The position numbers were made by a program, and so were the translations under genes. A stretch of 64,000 nucleotides of DNA from positions 49,605 through 113,604 of the forward strand of contig DATCKG010000025.1 in assembly GCA_036562385.1 (NCBI GenBank), given 5' to 3'. This stretch comes from DATCKG01 sp036562385 (GTDB lineage Bacteria; Bacillota; Sulfobacillia; Symbiobacteriales; Symbiobacteriaceae). This document shows positions 43,715-53,157 of this stretch, piece after piece (the stretch's first letter is position 1; every line of letters begins with the position of its first letter). The notes beneath the pieces were generated by a model. It did no database searches. It saw only the letters and a list, made by a program, of their open reading frames with translations, and was not told where the DNA came from.

Positions 43715-45713
43715 CAGCAAGGGTCGTGATCCTGTGCGGAATACCAACGCAGTGCTCATCTCTGCCTTGTCACTCATCCTGACGGTGGGGACGGCCCTCT
43801 GGCTTCCCCTTCGCTATCCCGCGCCCGGGCCGGAGCCCCTCCCGATGAGCACCTGGTTGCCCCTGGTGCTGGCCCTGACCTTGCTGGTCTGGGCGGCGCA
43901 GTTCTGGCGGGTGGCCATCCGCGGCGCCCGGGGCGACGTCTCCGTTTCCATGGCCATCGACGTGGCCACCATGTTGATGACCCACCCCTTCGTGGCCGCC
44001 GCCGGCTCGGCCCTGGGCACCGCCCTCTACCATCAATGGGGGGCACAGACCGGCAACGAGCACCGCACGGCGCGGGCGGTAATCCGCGGCCTGGTCACCT
44101 TCTCGGCCGTCGCACTGGGCGGCTGGCTCTTTCACATCCTGCGGCCGGAGCCCGGCCCGGTGGTCTTCCTTCGGGACTGGGTGGCCCTGATCACGGCGAT
44201 CTTCTTACGGCTGCTGATCCGGGTCGTCTTCTATCCCCTGGGGATGGCGGCACTGCGGCCAGAGCCGGTGGCTGTCCAGTTTCGCCGGGAGTGGGAAAGA
44301 CTACCGCTGATCCCCTTCCTCCTCACCACCACCCTGGGCGGCACCGCCGCGATCATCCTTCAGGCGCAGCCGGCGGCCATCGTGCTGCTGGCCGGGCCCC
44401 TTGCAGCCCTCTGGGCTGCCAGCGGGGAGTTCCGGCGGCTGAACGAACTGCTGGATACCCTGGAGGAGAAGGTGGCGCAGCGGACCGAACAGCTAGCCCA
44501 GACCGTCAGGGCCCTGGAGCGCCGCCTGGCCGAATTTGAGGCGGTCAACGCCGTGGTGGCCTCCATGGTACGGGCCATCCATCCCGATGAGGTGCTTTCC
44601 ACCATCGCCCGGGAAAGCGCCCGGGTGACCGGCGCCAGCTCCGCCCTGGTCACCCTGCTGTCCGACGACGGCAAGCGGCAGTTTATCCGGGCTACCTACG
44701 GAGAGGGAATGGAACCCTACCTGGGAATGGAACTGTCGATGGAAGGCAACCTCGCCCGGCAGGTCGTCCTGACCGGCGAGGTGCAGGTCTCCTACGATCC
44801 CCTTCACGATTCCCGGCTCAACCAGGACCTGGTCCGGGCCGGCCGGTGGCGCACCGTCATTGGGGCGCCGCTGCGGACCAAGGAGCGGACCCTGGGGATC
44901 CTGGTGGTGGGCACCGACGAGCCCATGGGCTTTGATGAACAGCACATGCGGCTGCTGTCCCTCTTCGGCAACCAGGCCGGGCTGTTTCTGGAGAACGCCC
45001 GGCTGCACGAAAAGGAACGGGCCGTGGCGGTGCTGGAGGAACGCAACCGCCTGGCCCGGGAACTGCACGATTCGGTCACCCAGACCCTCTTCAGCCTCTC
45101 CCTGAACCTGGAGGCCGCCGCAGGGCTCCTGGAGCGCAAGCCCGAGAAAGCGGCCGCCCTGGTGATCCGTTCCAGCGAGATGGCTGCCGAGGCGCTGGCG
45201 GAGATGCGCTCCCTCATCTTCGAACTGCGCCCTGCCGCCCTTCAGGAGAAAGGACTGGCCAACGCTCTGGCCAATCACGTCAACCTCTTCCGGCGCCGTC
45301 ACAACATCAATGTCAACCTTTCCCTGGAGGGGGAAGAGCGGCTTCCCGCCGACGTGGAGTTCTGCCTGTACCGGGTGGCCCAGGAGGCCCTCAACAACGT
45401 AGCCAAGCATGCCCGGGCTACCGAGGTCTTCGTCTCCTTGAGTGTGCACCCGGACGAGGCCACCCTGATAGTGGAAGACAACGGGGTCGGGTTCGATCCC
45501 GGCGCTCCCCGCAGCGGCCAGTCCTTCGGGCTGGTGGGAATGAAAGAACGGGTCGCCGAGCAGGGCGGAACCCTGCAGGTGGAAAGCCAGCCAGGCCGCG
45601 GCACCAAAGTGACGGCGCGCATCCCTCTCCCTCCCCATCGAGACAGATCGCAGCACGACAATGCCTACACCGAGGGTGAAGCAGATGACGCCCATTCGCA
45701 TCCTGATCTGTGA
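43707..45713 (+). CDS. NarL-type sensor histidine kinase with GAF domain
   Basis: A 668-residue kinase. About six hydrophobic segments fill residues 10-225, a coiled coil spans about 230-275, a GAF domain about 280-430, then a HisKA_3 dimerisation domain with the phospho-acceptor in R-E-L-H-D-S-V-T-Q, and a HATPase domain with E-A-L-N-N-V-A-K-H and D-N-G-V-G-F. The ATG at 43707 overlaps mobA; a GTG at 43734 is an alternative. The pairing with the next gene is clear from overlap. The signal is unknown; the membrane part resembles sensor regions of unassigned ligand. Confidence 0.9.
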   Translation: MLDSKGRDPVRNTNAVLISALSLILTVGTALWLPLRYPAPGPEPLPMSTWLPLVLALTLLVWAAQFWRVAIRGARGDVSVSMAIDVATMLMTHPFVAAAGSALGTALYHQWGAQTGNEHRTARAVIRGLVTFSAVALGGWLFHILRPEPGPVVFLRDWVALITAIFLRLLIRVVFYPLGMAALRPEPVAVQFRREWERLPLIPFLLTTTLGGTAAIILQAQPAAIVLLAGPLAALWAASGEFRRLNELLDTLEEKVAQRTEQLAQTVRALERRLAEFEAVNAVVASMVRAIHPDEVLSTIARESARVTGASSALVTLLSDDGKRQFIRATYGEGMEPYLGMELSMEGNLARQVVLTGEVQVSYDPLHDSRLNQDLVRAGRWRTVIGAPLRTKERTLGILVVGTDEPMGFDEQHMRLLSLFGNQAGLFLENARLHEKERAVAVLEERNRLARELHDSVTQTLFSLSLNLEAAAGLLERKPEKAAALVIRSSEMAAEALAEMRSLIFELRPAALQEKGLANALANHVNLFRRRHNINVNLSLEGEERLPADVEFCLYRVAQEALNNVAKHARATEVFVSLSVHPDEATLIVEDNGVGFDPGAPRSGQSFGLVGMKERVAEQGGTLQVESQPGRGTKVTARIPLPPHRDRSQHDNAYTEGEADDAHSHPDL

Positions 45714-46314
45714 CGATCACTTCATGGTCCGGCAGGGCCTGCGTACCTACTTTGAGCTTCAGGACGACTTTCAGGTAGTCGGCGAAGCCGCCGACGGCAA
45801 CGAGGCGGTGCGGCTGGCCCGGGAACTCCGCCCGGACGTGGTCCTGATGGATCTGGTCATGCCGGGACTGGACGGCCTGCAGGCCCTGGAGGCCCTCAAG
45901 GACACTGGCATCCGGGTCATCATCCTGACCAGCTTCCTGGACGGCGACAAGGCCATGGCCTGCATTGAGGCCGGTGCTATGGGCTTCCTCACCAAGGACA
46001 TCCAGCCCGCGGACCTGGTGGACGCCATCCGGGCGGTTCACCGGGGCGAGCCCCGCCTGCACCCCGAGGTGACCAAGCGGCTGATGCACCGGGCGGTGCA
46101 GCCCACCCCTCCTGGCAAGGACGCCCTGACGCCCCGGGAGCTGGATGTGCTCCGCTGCCTGGCCAAGGGGATGACCAACCGGGAGATCGCCGAGGCCCTG
46201 GTGATCGGGGAGACCACGGTGAAGACCCACATCTCCAGCATCCTCAGCAAGCTGCACCTGGCCGACCGTACCCAGGCGGCCCTTTACGCGGTCCGAAACA
46301 AGCTGCTGGACTGA
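45685..46314 (+). CDS. NarL/LuxR-type response regulator
   Basis: A 209-residue regulator. The receiver domain has D-D-H, the phospho-acceptor V-L-M-D-L-V-M-P and a T-K-D-I motif. The LuxR-type helix-turn-helix has L-T-P-R-E-L-D-V-L and N-R-E-I-A-E-A-L with V-K-T-H. I prefer ATG 45685, which follows GAGGGTGA; the ATG at 45661 is an alternative. Both lie within the end of the kinase gene, so translation is coupled. It is the last gene of the plus-strand run and is followed by a strong terminator after 150 bases. Confidence 0.92.
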   Translation: MTPIRILICDDHFMVRQGLRTYFELQDDFQVVGEAADGNEAVRLARELRPDVVLMDLVMPGLDGLQALEALKDTGIRVIILTSFLDGDKAMACIEAGAMGFLTKDIQPADLVDAIRAVHRGEPRLHPEVTKRLMHRAVQPTPPGKDALTPRELDVLRCLAKGMTNREIAEALVIGETTVKTHISSILSKLHLADRTQAALYAVRNKLLD

Positions 46315-46464
46315 TCGGGCGGTTCCTCCGACCGAGTTCCTCCGGAAGAAGGAGAAGACTGACCTGCAAAATCATTCCGCAGCAGGATGCGGTTTTGGTG
46401 GAACCCAGGTAGGATATAAGCGTACCCCAAGAGCAAAGGGACCGCACCCGATACCCCATGTGAG

Positions 46465-46505
46465 CACCAAAAGCGCCGAGCGGGAGGCGCTTTTGGTGTT
46501 TTTTT
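46465..46505 (+). terminator. Strong terminator after the two-component genes
   Basis: CACCAAAAGCGCC/GGCGCTTTTGGTG, perfect 13-base arms, directly followed by seven T residues. Confidence 0.92.
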
Positions 46506-46516
46506 GTAATGAGTGA

Positions 46517-46548
46517 GGCTCACCCTCTCCTACAGGAGAGAGTGAGCC
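46517..46548 (-). terminator. Stem-loop after the thioesterase gene
   Basis: GGCTCAC and GTGAGCC pair, with CTCTCC/GGAGAG inside and one bulged base on each side. It lies 26 bases beyond the minus-strand stop. Confidence 0.75.
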
Positions 46549-46573
46549 CTTGCCGTCCATGCCGGAACCCCGG

Positions 46574-46975
46574 TCAGGCGGATTTCACAAAGGCGAGCGT
46601 GCAGCGGGAGATGCAGATCAGCCTGTCCTCCTCATCGGTGATCCGAATCTCCCAGACGGTAGTGTTCTGCCCCACAAAGCTGGGAGTGGCCACGGCCCGC
46701 ACCTTTCCGGACCGCTTGGGGCGGATGTGGTTGGCGTTGATCTCCATGCCCACCGCCGTCCGCCCTGGCCCCGCGTGCTGCCAGGCGCCGATGCTGGCCA
46801 CGGTCTCGGCCAGCACCACCGAGGCGCCGCCGTGCAGCAGCCCCATGTTCTGACGGGTGCGGTTGTCCACCGGCATGGTAGCCACCACCCGCTCCGGCGT
46901 CACCGTCTCAAACTCGATGCCCAGGACCTCCATGATGGTCCCCTTCACCAAGTGGCTGTAATCCTCCGGCCCCAC
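46574..46975 (-). CDS. PaaI-type hotdog-fold thioesterase
   Basis: A 133-residue protein with the family core M-G-L-L-H-G-G-A-S-V-V-L-A-E-T, where the G-G turn and the following acidic residue form the acyl-CoA site, and N-A-N-H-I-R-P. Such enzymes hydrolyse aryl- or acyl-CoA esters in the cytoplasm. The start is GTG 46975 after GAGGAGTG. It stands alone, between a terminator and the end of carB, so the natural substrate cannot be guessed from its neighbours. Confidence 0.87.
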   Translation of the reverse strand: MGPEDYSHLVKGTIMEVLGIEFETVTPERVVATMPVDNRTRQNMGLLHGGASVVLAETVASIGAWQHAGPGRTAVGMEINANHIRPKRSGKVRAVATPSFVGQNTTVWEIRITDEEDRLICISRCTLAFVKSA

Positions 46976-47073
46976 CTGTTCACACTCCTCTCTCTTTTCT
47001 GCCTATTCCATTCGGCGCCCGGAGGCCTGAGTCCTATCAGACCCCCGAAGCGCCTCAGGCAGAAAGGAGAGGC

Positions 47074-50000
47074 CTATTTCCATTCCTGAAGGGCGCTGAC
47101 GCCCAGCCATTCGCCTTCCCGGATGCTGGACAGCACCGAGGCCACCGCCCTGGCGGTGTCCAGCGAGGTGAGGCAGGGTACGCCGTGCTCCACCGCGGCC
47201 CGCCGGATCAGGAAGCCATCCCGATCCGCGAGCCGGCCCCGGGTGGAGGTGTTGATCACCAGGTGAATTTCACCGGCCCGGATCAGATCCGCGACGTTGG
47301 GAGACCCCTCGCTGATCTTCTTCACCTGCTCCGCGTGAATCGCGCAGGCCTGCAGCGCCCGGGCGGTGCCGGCAGTGGCCACCACCCGGTAGCCCAGATC
47401 GGCGAACTGCTTCGCGATGAGCATCGCTTCGGCCTTGTCCTTGTCTGCAACGGTGAACAGCACCGTGCCCTTGTGGGGCACCCGCACGCCGGAGGCCACC
47501 AGGGCCTTGAACAGGGCCCGCGGGAAGTCCGCCGCCACGCCCAGCACCTCGCCGGTGGACTTCATCTCCGGGGAAAGCTGGGTGTCCACCGCGGTCAGCT
47601 TCTGCCAGGAGAAGACAGGCGCCTTGACGCTGACCCGGTCCGCCGGCTCGGGCCAGAGCCAGCCGATGCCTTCCAGCCCCTGCTCCCCCTGCAGCCGGAC
47701 GCAGTGGGCGCCGGGCTCCGGGCGGTAGCCCAGTTCCTCCAGGGTGTGGCCTGCGATCACCTGGGTGGCCACCTTGGCCATGGGCAGGCCCGTCACCTTG
47801 GTCAGGAAAGGCACCGTCCGGCTGGCTCGGGGGTTGACCTCGATGACGTACAGTTCACCGCCGTAGTGGACGTACTGGATGTTGACCAGGCCCTTCACCT
47901 TCAGGGCCAGCGCCAGGCGAGTGGAGTAATCCACCGCCTGCTCCCGGATCTTCACCGGCAGCGAGATGCTGGGATAGACGGCGATGGAGTCGCCGGAGTG
48001 GACTCCCGCCCGCTCGACGTGCTCCATGATGCCGCCGACGATCACCTGCCGGCCGTCAGCCACGCAGTCCACCTCAAGCTCCTGGCCCAGGAAGTACCGG
48101 TCCACCAGCACCGGCCGGTCCGGGGCAGCCTCGATGGCGCTCTTCATGTACTCCCGGAGCTCTTCCTCGTTGTGGACGATCTCCATGGCCCGGCCACCCA
48201 GAACGAAGCTGGGTCGGACCAGCACAGGGTAGCCGATCCTACGGGCGATCTCCACGGCCTCTTCCAGGGAGAAGGCCGTTCCCCCCGGCGGCCGGGGGAT
48301 TCCCAGCCGGGCCACCAGGTCGTCGAACCGCTTCCGGTCCTCGGCCCGGTCCATTTCGTCCATCGGAGTGCCCAGCACCGGGACGCCGACGGCAGCCAGG
48401 GGACCGGCCAGGTTGATGGCCGTCTGCCCGCCGAACTGGCAGACCACGCCCTCGATGGCAGGGCCCTGACCCGGGGCGCCGTACTCCCAGGTGCCGCCCT
48501 CCTGCTCGATCACGTTCAGCACGTCCTCCAGCGTCAGAGGCTCAAAGTAGAGCCGGTCGGAGGTGTTGAAGTCCGTAGAGACCGTCTCCGGATTGTTGTT
48601 GATGATGATGCTCTGGATCCCTTCGTCCCGAAGCTGCCAGGCCGCATGAACGGCGGAGTAGTCAAACTCAATCCCCTGGCCGATCCGGATGGGCCCCGAC
48701 CCCAGGACGATGGCCTTCCGGCCGGGGGTGCTGACCACCTCGTTCTCCTGGTCGTAGCAGCTGTAATAGTATGGCGTACCGGCTTCAAACTCCCCGGCGC
48801 AGGTGTCCACCTTCTTGTAGACCGGCCGGATCCCCATGGCCAGGCGCCGCTTCCGGACCTCCATGGCCGGTTCGCCGATGAGCCGGCCGATGTAGCTGTC
48901 AGAAAAGCCCATCTGCTTGGCCTTCCGCATCAGCTCCGGCGTCAGGGGCTCCTGCTCCAGCCGCCGCTCCATCTGGACGATGCTTTCGATGCCCCGCAGG
49001 AAGAAGCGGTCGATCTGGGACATCCCGTACAGTTCATCCTCGCTGAAGCCCCGCCGGTAGGCCTCCGCGATCGCGAAGAGCCGCTCGTCGTGGGCGTTGC
49101 GAATCATCTCCCGCAAGTCCTCGTCGGACATCGCCGCCACCCCCGGGTGCAGCAGCCCGTCCCGGCCTGTCTCCAGGGACCGGATCGCCTTCAGCAGGGC
49201 GCCGGTGAACGTCCGGTCGATGGCCATTACCTCGCCGGTGGCCTTCATCTGGGTGCCCAGGCTCCGGCTGGCGGTGGCGAACTTGTCAAAGGGGAAGCGG
49301 GGAATCTTCAGGACGCAGTAGTCCACCGCCGGCTCGAAGGCCGCATAGGTGGTGCCCGTCACCGGGTTGCGGATCTCGTCCAGGGTAAGCCCCACCGCGA
49401 TCTTGGCCGCCACCTTGGCGATGGGATAGCCGGTGGCCTTGGAAGCCAGGGCGGAGGAACGGCTCACCCGGGGGTTCACCTCGATGACGATGTACTCCCG
49501 GCTGACGGGGTTCAGGGCAAACTGGATGTTGCAGCCGCCCTCGATGCCCAGGGCGTGGATGATCTTGATCGCCGCCGACCGCAGCATCCGGTACTCTTCG
49601 TCCGTCAGCGTCTGGGCCGGGGCCACCACGATGGAGTCGCCGGTATGGATCCCCACCGGGTCGATGTTCTCCATGCTGCAGACCGTCACGGCGTTGCCGG
49701 CCCGGTCCCGGATCACCTCAAACTCGATCTCTTTCCAGCCGGCCACCGAACGCTCCACCAGGCACTGGCGAATCGGCGAGAGCCGGAGCCCTTTGGTGAC
49801 AATGTCCTTCAGTTCCTCCGGATTGCGGGCCGTGCCGCCGCCGGTGCCGCCCAGGGTATAGGCGGGCCGCACGATCAGCGGGTAGCCGATCTCCTCCCCG
49901 AAGGCCAGCGCCTCCTCCGGTGTGTGGACGATGGTGGAAGCGGGAATCGGCTCCCCGATCTCCTGCATCAGGGCCTTGAAGTCCGCCCGGTCCTCGGCCC

Positions 50001-50373
50001 GGCGGATGGCCTCAAGCGGCGTCCCCAGCAGCTCCACCCCGTACTTGTCCAGGATACCCGCCTCATAAAGCTGCGTCGCCATGTTGAGGCCCACCTGTCC
50101 CCCCAGGGTGGGCAGGAGGCCTTGCGGCCGCTCCTTGGCGATGATCTGCTCGACGTATTCCATCGAAATCGGTTCCAGGTAGACCGCATCGGCCAGGTGC
50201 GGGTCGGTCATGATGGTCGCGGGGTTGGAATTGACCAGGACCACCTCCAGCCCCTCCTCCCGCAGGGCCTGGCAGGCCTGGGTGCCGGCATAGTCAAACT
50301 CCGCGGCCTGGCCGATCACGATGGGGCCCGAACCGATGACCATGACCCGTTTCAGATCAGAACGCTTAGGCAT
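47074..50373 (-). CDS. carB: Carbamoyl phosphate synthetase, large subunit
   Basis: A 1099-residue enzyme with two ATP-grasp halves. The carboxyphosphate half starts with G-S-G-P-I-V-I-G-Q and has G-G-T-G-G-G near residue 175; the second half starts with G-S-G-P-I-R-I-G-Q. The C-terminal 150 residues form the MGS-like allosteric domain. It is about 25 residues longer than the E. coli enzyme, partly through an insert around E-Q-E-G-G-T-W-E-Y-G. It makes carbamoyl phosphate from bicarbonate, ATP and ammonia, for arginine and pyrimidines. Its ATG lies 19 bases after carA, one operon under the arginine-box promoter. Confidence 0.96.
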   Translation of the reverse strand: MPKRSDLKRVMVIGSGPIVIGQAAEFDYAGTQACQALREEGLEVVLVNSNPATIMTDPHLADAVYLEPISMEYVEQIIAKERPQGLLPTLGGQVGLNMATQLYEAGILDKYGVELLGTPLEAIRRAEDRADFKALMQEIGEPIPASTIVHTPEEALAFGEEIGYPLIVRPAYTLGGTGGGTARNPEELKDIVTKGLRLSPIRQCLVERSVAGWKEIEFEVIRDRAGNAVTVCSMENIDPVGIHTGDSIVVAPAQTLTDEEYRMLRSAAIKIIHALGIEGGCNIQFALNPVSREYIVIEVNPRVSRSSALASKATGYPIAKVAAKIAVGLTLDEIRNPVTGTTYAAFEPAVDYCVLKIPRFPFDKFATASRSLGTQMKATGEVMAIDRTFTGALLKAIRSLETGRDGLLHPGVAAMSDEDLREMIRNAHDERLFAIAEAYRRGFSEDELYGMSQIDRFFLRGIESIVQMERRLEQEPLTPELMRKAKQMGFSDSYIGRLIGEPAMEVRKRRLAMGIRPVYKKVDTCAGEFEAGTPYYYSCYDQENEVVSTPGRKAIVLGSGPIRIGQGIEFDYSAVHAAWQLRDEGIQSIIINNNPETVSTDFNTSDRLYFEPLTLEDVLNVIEQEGGTWEYGAPGQGPAIEGVVCQFGGQTAINLAGPLAAVGVPVLGTPMDEMDRAEDRKRFDDLVARLGIPRPPGGTAFSLEEAVEIARRIGYPVLVRPSFVLGGRAMEIVHNEEELREYMKSAIEAAPDRPVLVDRYFLGQELEVDCVADGRQVIVGGIMEHVERAGVHSGDSIAVYPSISLPVKIREQAVDYSTRLALALKVKGLVNIQYVHYGGELYVIEVNPRASRTVPFLTKVTGLPMAKVATQVIAGHTLEELGYRPEPGAHCVRLQGEQGLEGIGWLWPEPADRVSVKAPVFSWQKLTAVDTQLSPEMKSTGEVLGVAADFPRALFKALVASGVRVPHKGTVLFTVADKDKAEAMLIAKQFADLGYRVVATAGTARALQACAIHAEQVKKISEGSPNVADLIRAGEIHLVINTSTRGRLADRDGFLIRRAAVEHGVPCLTSLDTARAVASVLSSIREGEWLGVSALQEWK

Positions 50374-50392
50374 CTGTGTAGTTCCCCCACTT

Positions 50393-51502
50393 CTAGGCCA
50401 GCAGCTTCACCGGATGATACCGATCCATCAGTCCGACAAACCGATCAAAGAGATGTTCGGTCTTCGGCAGCCACGGCTCCGCCTGCGGATGGTACTCCAC
50501 GGCGAAGACCGGCTTGTGCCGGTGCATGATCCCCTCCACCGTGCCGTCGTTCAGGTTGCGGTGAGTGACCACCACGTCCGCCGGGAGGCTCTCCTCCACC
50601 ACGGCATAGCCGTGGTTCTGTTGGGTGATGTAGACCCGGTTGGTGGCCAGATCCTTCACTGGGTAATTGGAACCCCGATGCCCGAACTTCAACTTATAGG
50701 TCCGGCCTCCCAGGGCCAGGGCCAGCAGCTCGTGCCCCAGAGCGATACCGCAGAGGGGCAGGTCCGGTACCTCCAGAAGCGCCCGGATCGTCTCGACGGT
50801 GGCCGGTATATCCATGGGGTTGCCCGGCCCGCTGCTTACCAGCACCCCGTCCGGCTCCAGGGCCAGGATCTCCCGGGCCGGCGTATCCGCGGGCACTACC
50901 GTGAGATCGCAGTTGCGCTCCTGCAGAGCCCGCAGGATGTATCGCTTGACGCCGCAGTCCACCACCACCACCCGGTGGCCGTGCCCGGGCAGGTGGTACG
51001 GCTGGGATGTGGTCACCTGCCTCACCTGGTCATGCAGCTCCGCCGCCCGGGCCCTGGCCGCCCACTCTTCAACCTGGTCCGGGGTAGGGGGAATTTCGCT
51101 TTCGGTAGCCACCAGCACCGCCCGCATCGTCCCGTGGTCCCGGAGATGCCGGGTCAGGGCACGGGTGTCGATGTTCGCCAGACCGGGAATCCCGTGCTCC
51201 TTGAGGTAAGCCGAAAGGCTCTGCTGCGACTGCCAGTGGCTCGGACGGTCACAGATCTCTTTCACGATAATCCCCCTGATCTGCGGCCCCCGCGCTTCCA
51301 GGTCGGCGGGATTGATACCGGTGTTGCCGATCAGGGGGAACGTCATCAAGACAATCTGGCCATAATAGGTAGGATCGGTCACCACTTCCTGGTAACCGGT
51401 CATGCCGGTGAAAAAAACGACTTCGCCTGCCGCATTTCCTGCGGCACCGAAGCCCGTGCCTGCGAAGTACGTGCCGTCCTCCAGCACCAGATAGCCTTTC
51501 AT
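50393..51502 (-). CDS. carA: Carbamoyl phosphate synthetase small subunit, glutaminase-dead
   Basis: A 369-residue CarA by length, N-terminal domain and motifs (S-S-G-P-G-N-P, K-L-K-F-G-H-R-G). The catalytic triad is broken. The nucleophile motif G-I-C-L-G-H-Q reads G-I-A-L-G-H-E, so Cys is Ala254; His338 is kept; and the partner Glu is Gln340 in H-P-Q-A. The spacing of 84 and 2 residues matches the E. coli triad (269, 353, 355), so the alignment is secure. The complex should use free ammonia instead of glutamine, as in vertebrate CPS I. I start it at ATG 51502, after GAAGGAGGG. Confidence 0.93.
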   Translation of the reverse strand: MKGYLVLEDGTYFAGTGFGAAGNAAGEVVFFTGMTGYQEVVTDPTYYGQIVLMTFPLIGNTGINPADLEARGPQIRGIIVKEICDRPSHWQSQQSLSAYLKEHGIPGLANIDTRALTRHLRDHGTMRAVLVATESEIPPTPDQVEEWAARARAAELHDQVRQVTTSQPYHLPGHGHRVVVVDCGVKRYILRALQERNCDLTVVPADTPAREILALEPDGVLVSSGPGNPMDIPATVETIRALLEVPDLPLCGIALGHELLALALGGRTYKLKFGHRGSNYPVKDLATNRVYITQQNHGYAVVEESLPADVVVTHRNLNDGTVEGIMHRHKPVFAVEYHPQAEPWLPKTEHLFDRFVGLMDRYHPVKLLA

Positions 51503-51627
51503 GAATGTAGGCACCCTCCTTCAGATCCGGGCGTCACCGCACCCGGTTAATCCGCGGCCGGGAAAGCCTGGAATGTTCCAAGGCATTATACCCCCCAACC
51601 GGCCGCGAATCAACCAGAATCTCGTTG

Positions 51628-51663
51628 TGCATGATTATACTTCCGGCCTGCATACTTATGCAA
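51628..51663 (-). promoter_or_regulatory. carAB promoter with two ArgR-like boxes
   Basis: On the minus strand: -35 TTGCAT (51658-51663), an 18-base spacer, -10 TATAAT (51634-51639). TGCATACTTATGCA (51649-51662) covers the -35 and TGCATGATTATAC (51628-51640) covers the -10, in the manner of tandem ARG boxes. Repression by ArgR with arginine is inferred. The argH promoter has the same layout. Confidence 0.72.
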
Positions 51664-51734
51664 TACACAGGACGCGGCGCCCACACAGAAAGGTGCCACC
51701 CCGCAAGGGGTGGCACCCATGGGAGTAGCCGACA

Positions 51735-53111
51735 TCAGCGGAGGGACAGCTCCTTTTCCTTTTCCCTGAGCAGTTCATCCTGGGGCCGCAGCTCGGCTGC
51801 CTTCTGCCCCCACCGGGATGCATAAGGAGCCAGCTTGGCGGCAAATTCCTCGGGGGTCTCATCGCAGGTCAGCTGCGTAAAGTAGGCGCCCGACTCCCGC
51901 ACCATCTCCACCATGACCTCGGGGTTGTCGATGAGCGGACACGGCCTCAACTGGTTGACGTTGAACGGCTGCCGCTTCTGATACGCCTTGAACAGCGGGT
52001 TCTGCAGCGCCTCCCTGAGGCTCATGTCCTTGATGTTGCAGGTGGCGTAGTGGACGAAGGCGCAGGGCTCCACATCGCCGTTGGCGTTGATGTGGAAGTA
52101 CTTCCGACCGCCGGCGATACAGCCGCGGGCCCATTCGCCGTCGTTCCAGAAGTCGACCAGGAAGATGGGCTTGGTGCGGCGCAGTTCCTTGAGCCGCTGG
52201 TACATGTAGCCCCGCTGCTCGGGTGTGGCCATGAACTCCAGATCCACATCCCGGCCGATGGGGATGTAGGTGAAGTACCAGCCGAAGGCGGCGCCCTTGT
52301 CGATCATCAGGTCGATGAACTCGTCGCTGCTGACCTCTTCGGTGTTCTTCCGGGTGTAGGTGGCAGAGAACCCGAAGACCACACCGGCTTCCCGAAGGAT
52401 GTCCATGGTGTGCATCACTTTCTGGAACACACCTTGGCCACGCCGCTGGTCGGTCGTCTCCTCCAGGCCGTCGATGCTGATGGCCATGGTGATGTTGCCC
52501 AGATCCACCATCTGCTGGGCCATTTCCGGCGTCACCAGCGTACCGTTGGTGAACAGGTGGAAGACCGCATCCGGATGCCGGCGCGCCAGTTCAAAGATCC
52601 AATCCATCCGTACGGTGGGCTCGCCGCCGGAGATGACGTAGAAATAGATGCCCAGCTCCTTGCCCTCCCGTACGATCCGGTCCATGGTGTCCAGGCCCAG
52701 CTCATGGGTCCGCTGATAATCGCCGGCCCAGCAGCCCTTGCAGCGCAGATTGCACCGCTCCGTGGGGTCCATCAGAATCGCCCACGGCACCGAAACGCCC
52801 AGTTCCTGCGCCGCCTGGCGCTGCCGCGGCACACCCAGGATGTTGGCTTTCAGGAAGAAGTTGACGGCCATGCGGTTGATCACGTTGGGATGGATTTGCT
52901 GGAACAGACGGTGAGCCAGTTGGTACCAGTTGCTCTCCTTGTCCTCCAGGTAGCGCAGAACCACGCTGGCCATGCGCCGGTGTTCAGGATCCGGTGCATG
53001 GTCGGCGATCAAGTGGGCCATCCGTGTGAGGTTCTCCTCCGGATTCCGCAGCATCCGGCGGATGCCGCTTTCCAGTACTTGTTGCGCCCAGCGGGTTTCT
53101 GCAACTCTCAT
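51735..53111 (-). CDS. Radical SAM protein with SPASM-like C-terminus
   Basis: A 458-residue enzyme. A helical N-terminal region of about 120 residues is followed by a radical SAM domain with C-N-L-R-C-K-G-C binding the cluster and S-G-G-E-P-T for SAM. The second half has G-D-V-E-P-C-A-F-V-H, C-N-I and R-P-C-P-L, the cysteine spacing of SPASM-like auxiliary domains. The product is unknown; such proteins modify peptides or act on small molecules. The ATG at 53111 follows GGGAGGAGGCG. It lies 46 bases after the TetR gene and is probably controlled by it. No precursor peptide gene is visible nearby. Confidence 0.85.
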   Translation of the reverse strand: MRVAETRWAQQVLESGIRRMLRNPEENLTRMAHLIADHAPDPEHRRMASVVLRYLEDKESNWYQLAHRLFQQIHPNVINRMAVNFFLKANILGVPRQRQAAQELGVSVPWAILMDPTERCNLRCKGCWAGDYQRTHELGLDTMDRIVREGKELGIYFYVISGGEPTVRMDWIFELARRHPDAVFHLFTNGTLVTPEMAQQMVDLGNITMAISIDGLEETTDQRRGQGVFQKVMHTMDILREAGVVFGFSATYTRKNTEEVSSDEFIDLMIDKGAAFGWYFTYIPIGRDVDLEFMATPEQRGYMYQRLKELRRTKPIFLVDFWNDGEWARGCIAGGRKYFHINANGDVEPCAFVHYATCNIKDMSLREALQNPLFKAYQKRQPFNVNQLRPCPLIDNPEVMVEMVRESGAYFTQLTCDETPEEFAAKLAPYASRWGQKAAELRPQDELLREKEKELSLR

Positions 53112-53157
53112 CGCTACGCCTCCTCCCGACATGACGCAGGCACATCCGAACAACCGG

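Noticed and set aside
47185..50529. An 1114-codon open frame on the plus strand opposite carB/carA
   Set aside because: It is antisense to a certain gene, has His/Gln/Asp/Pro-heavy mirror composition and no ribosome site; high GC removes stops in this frame.
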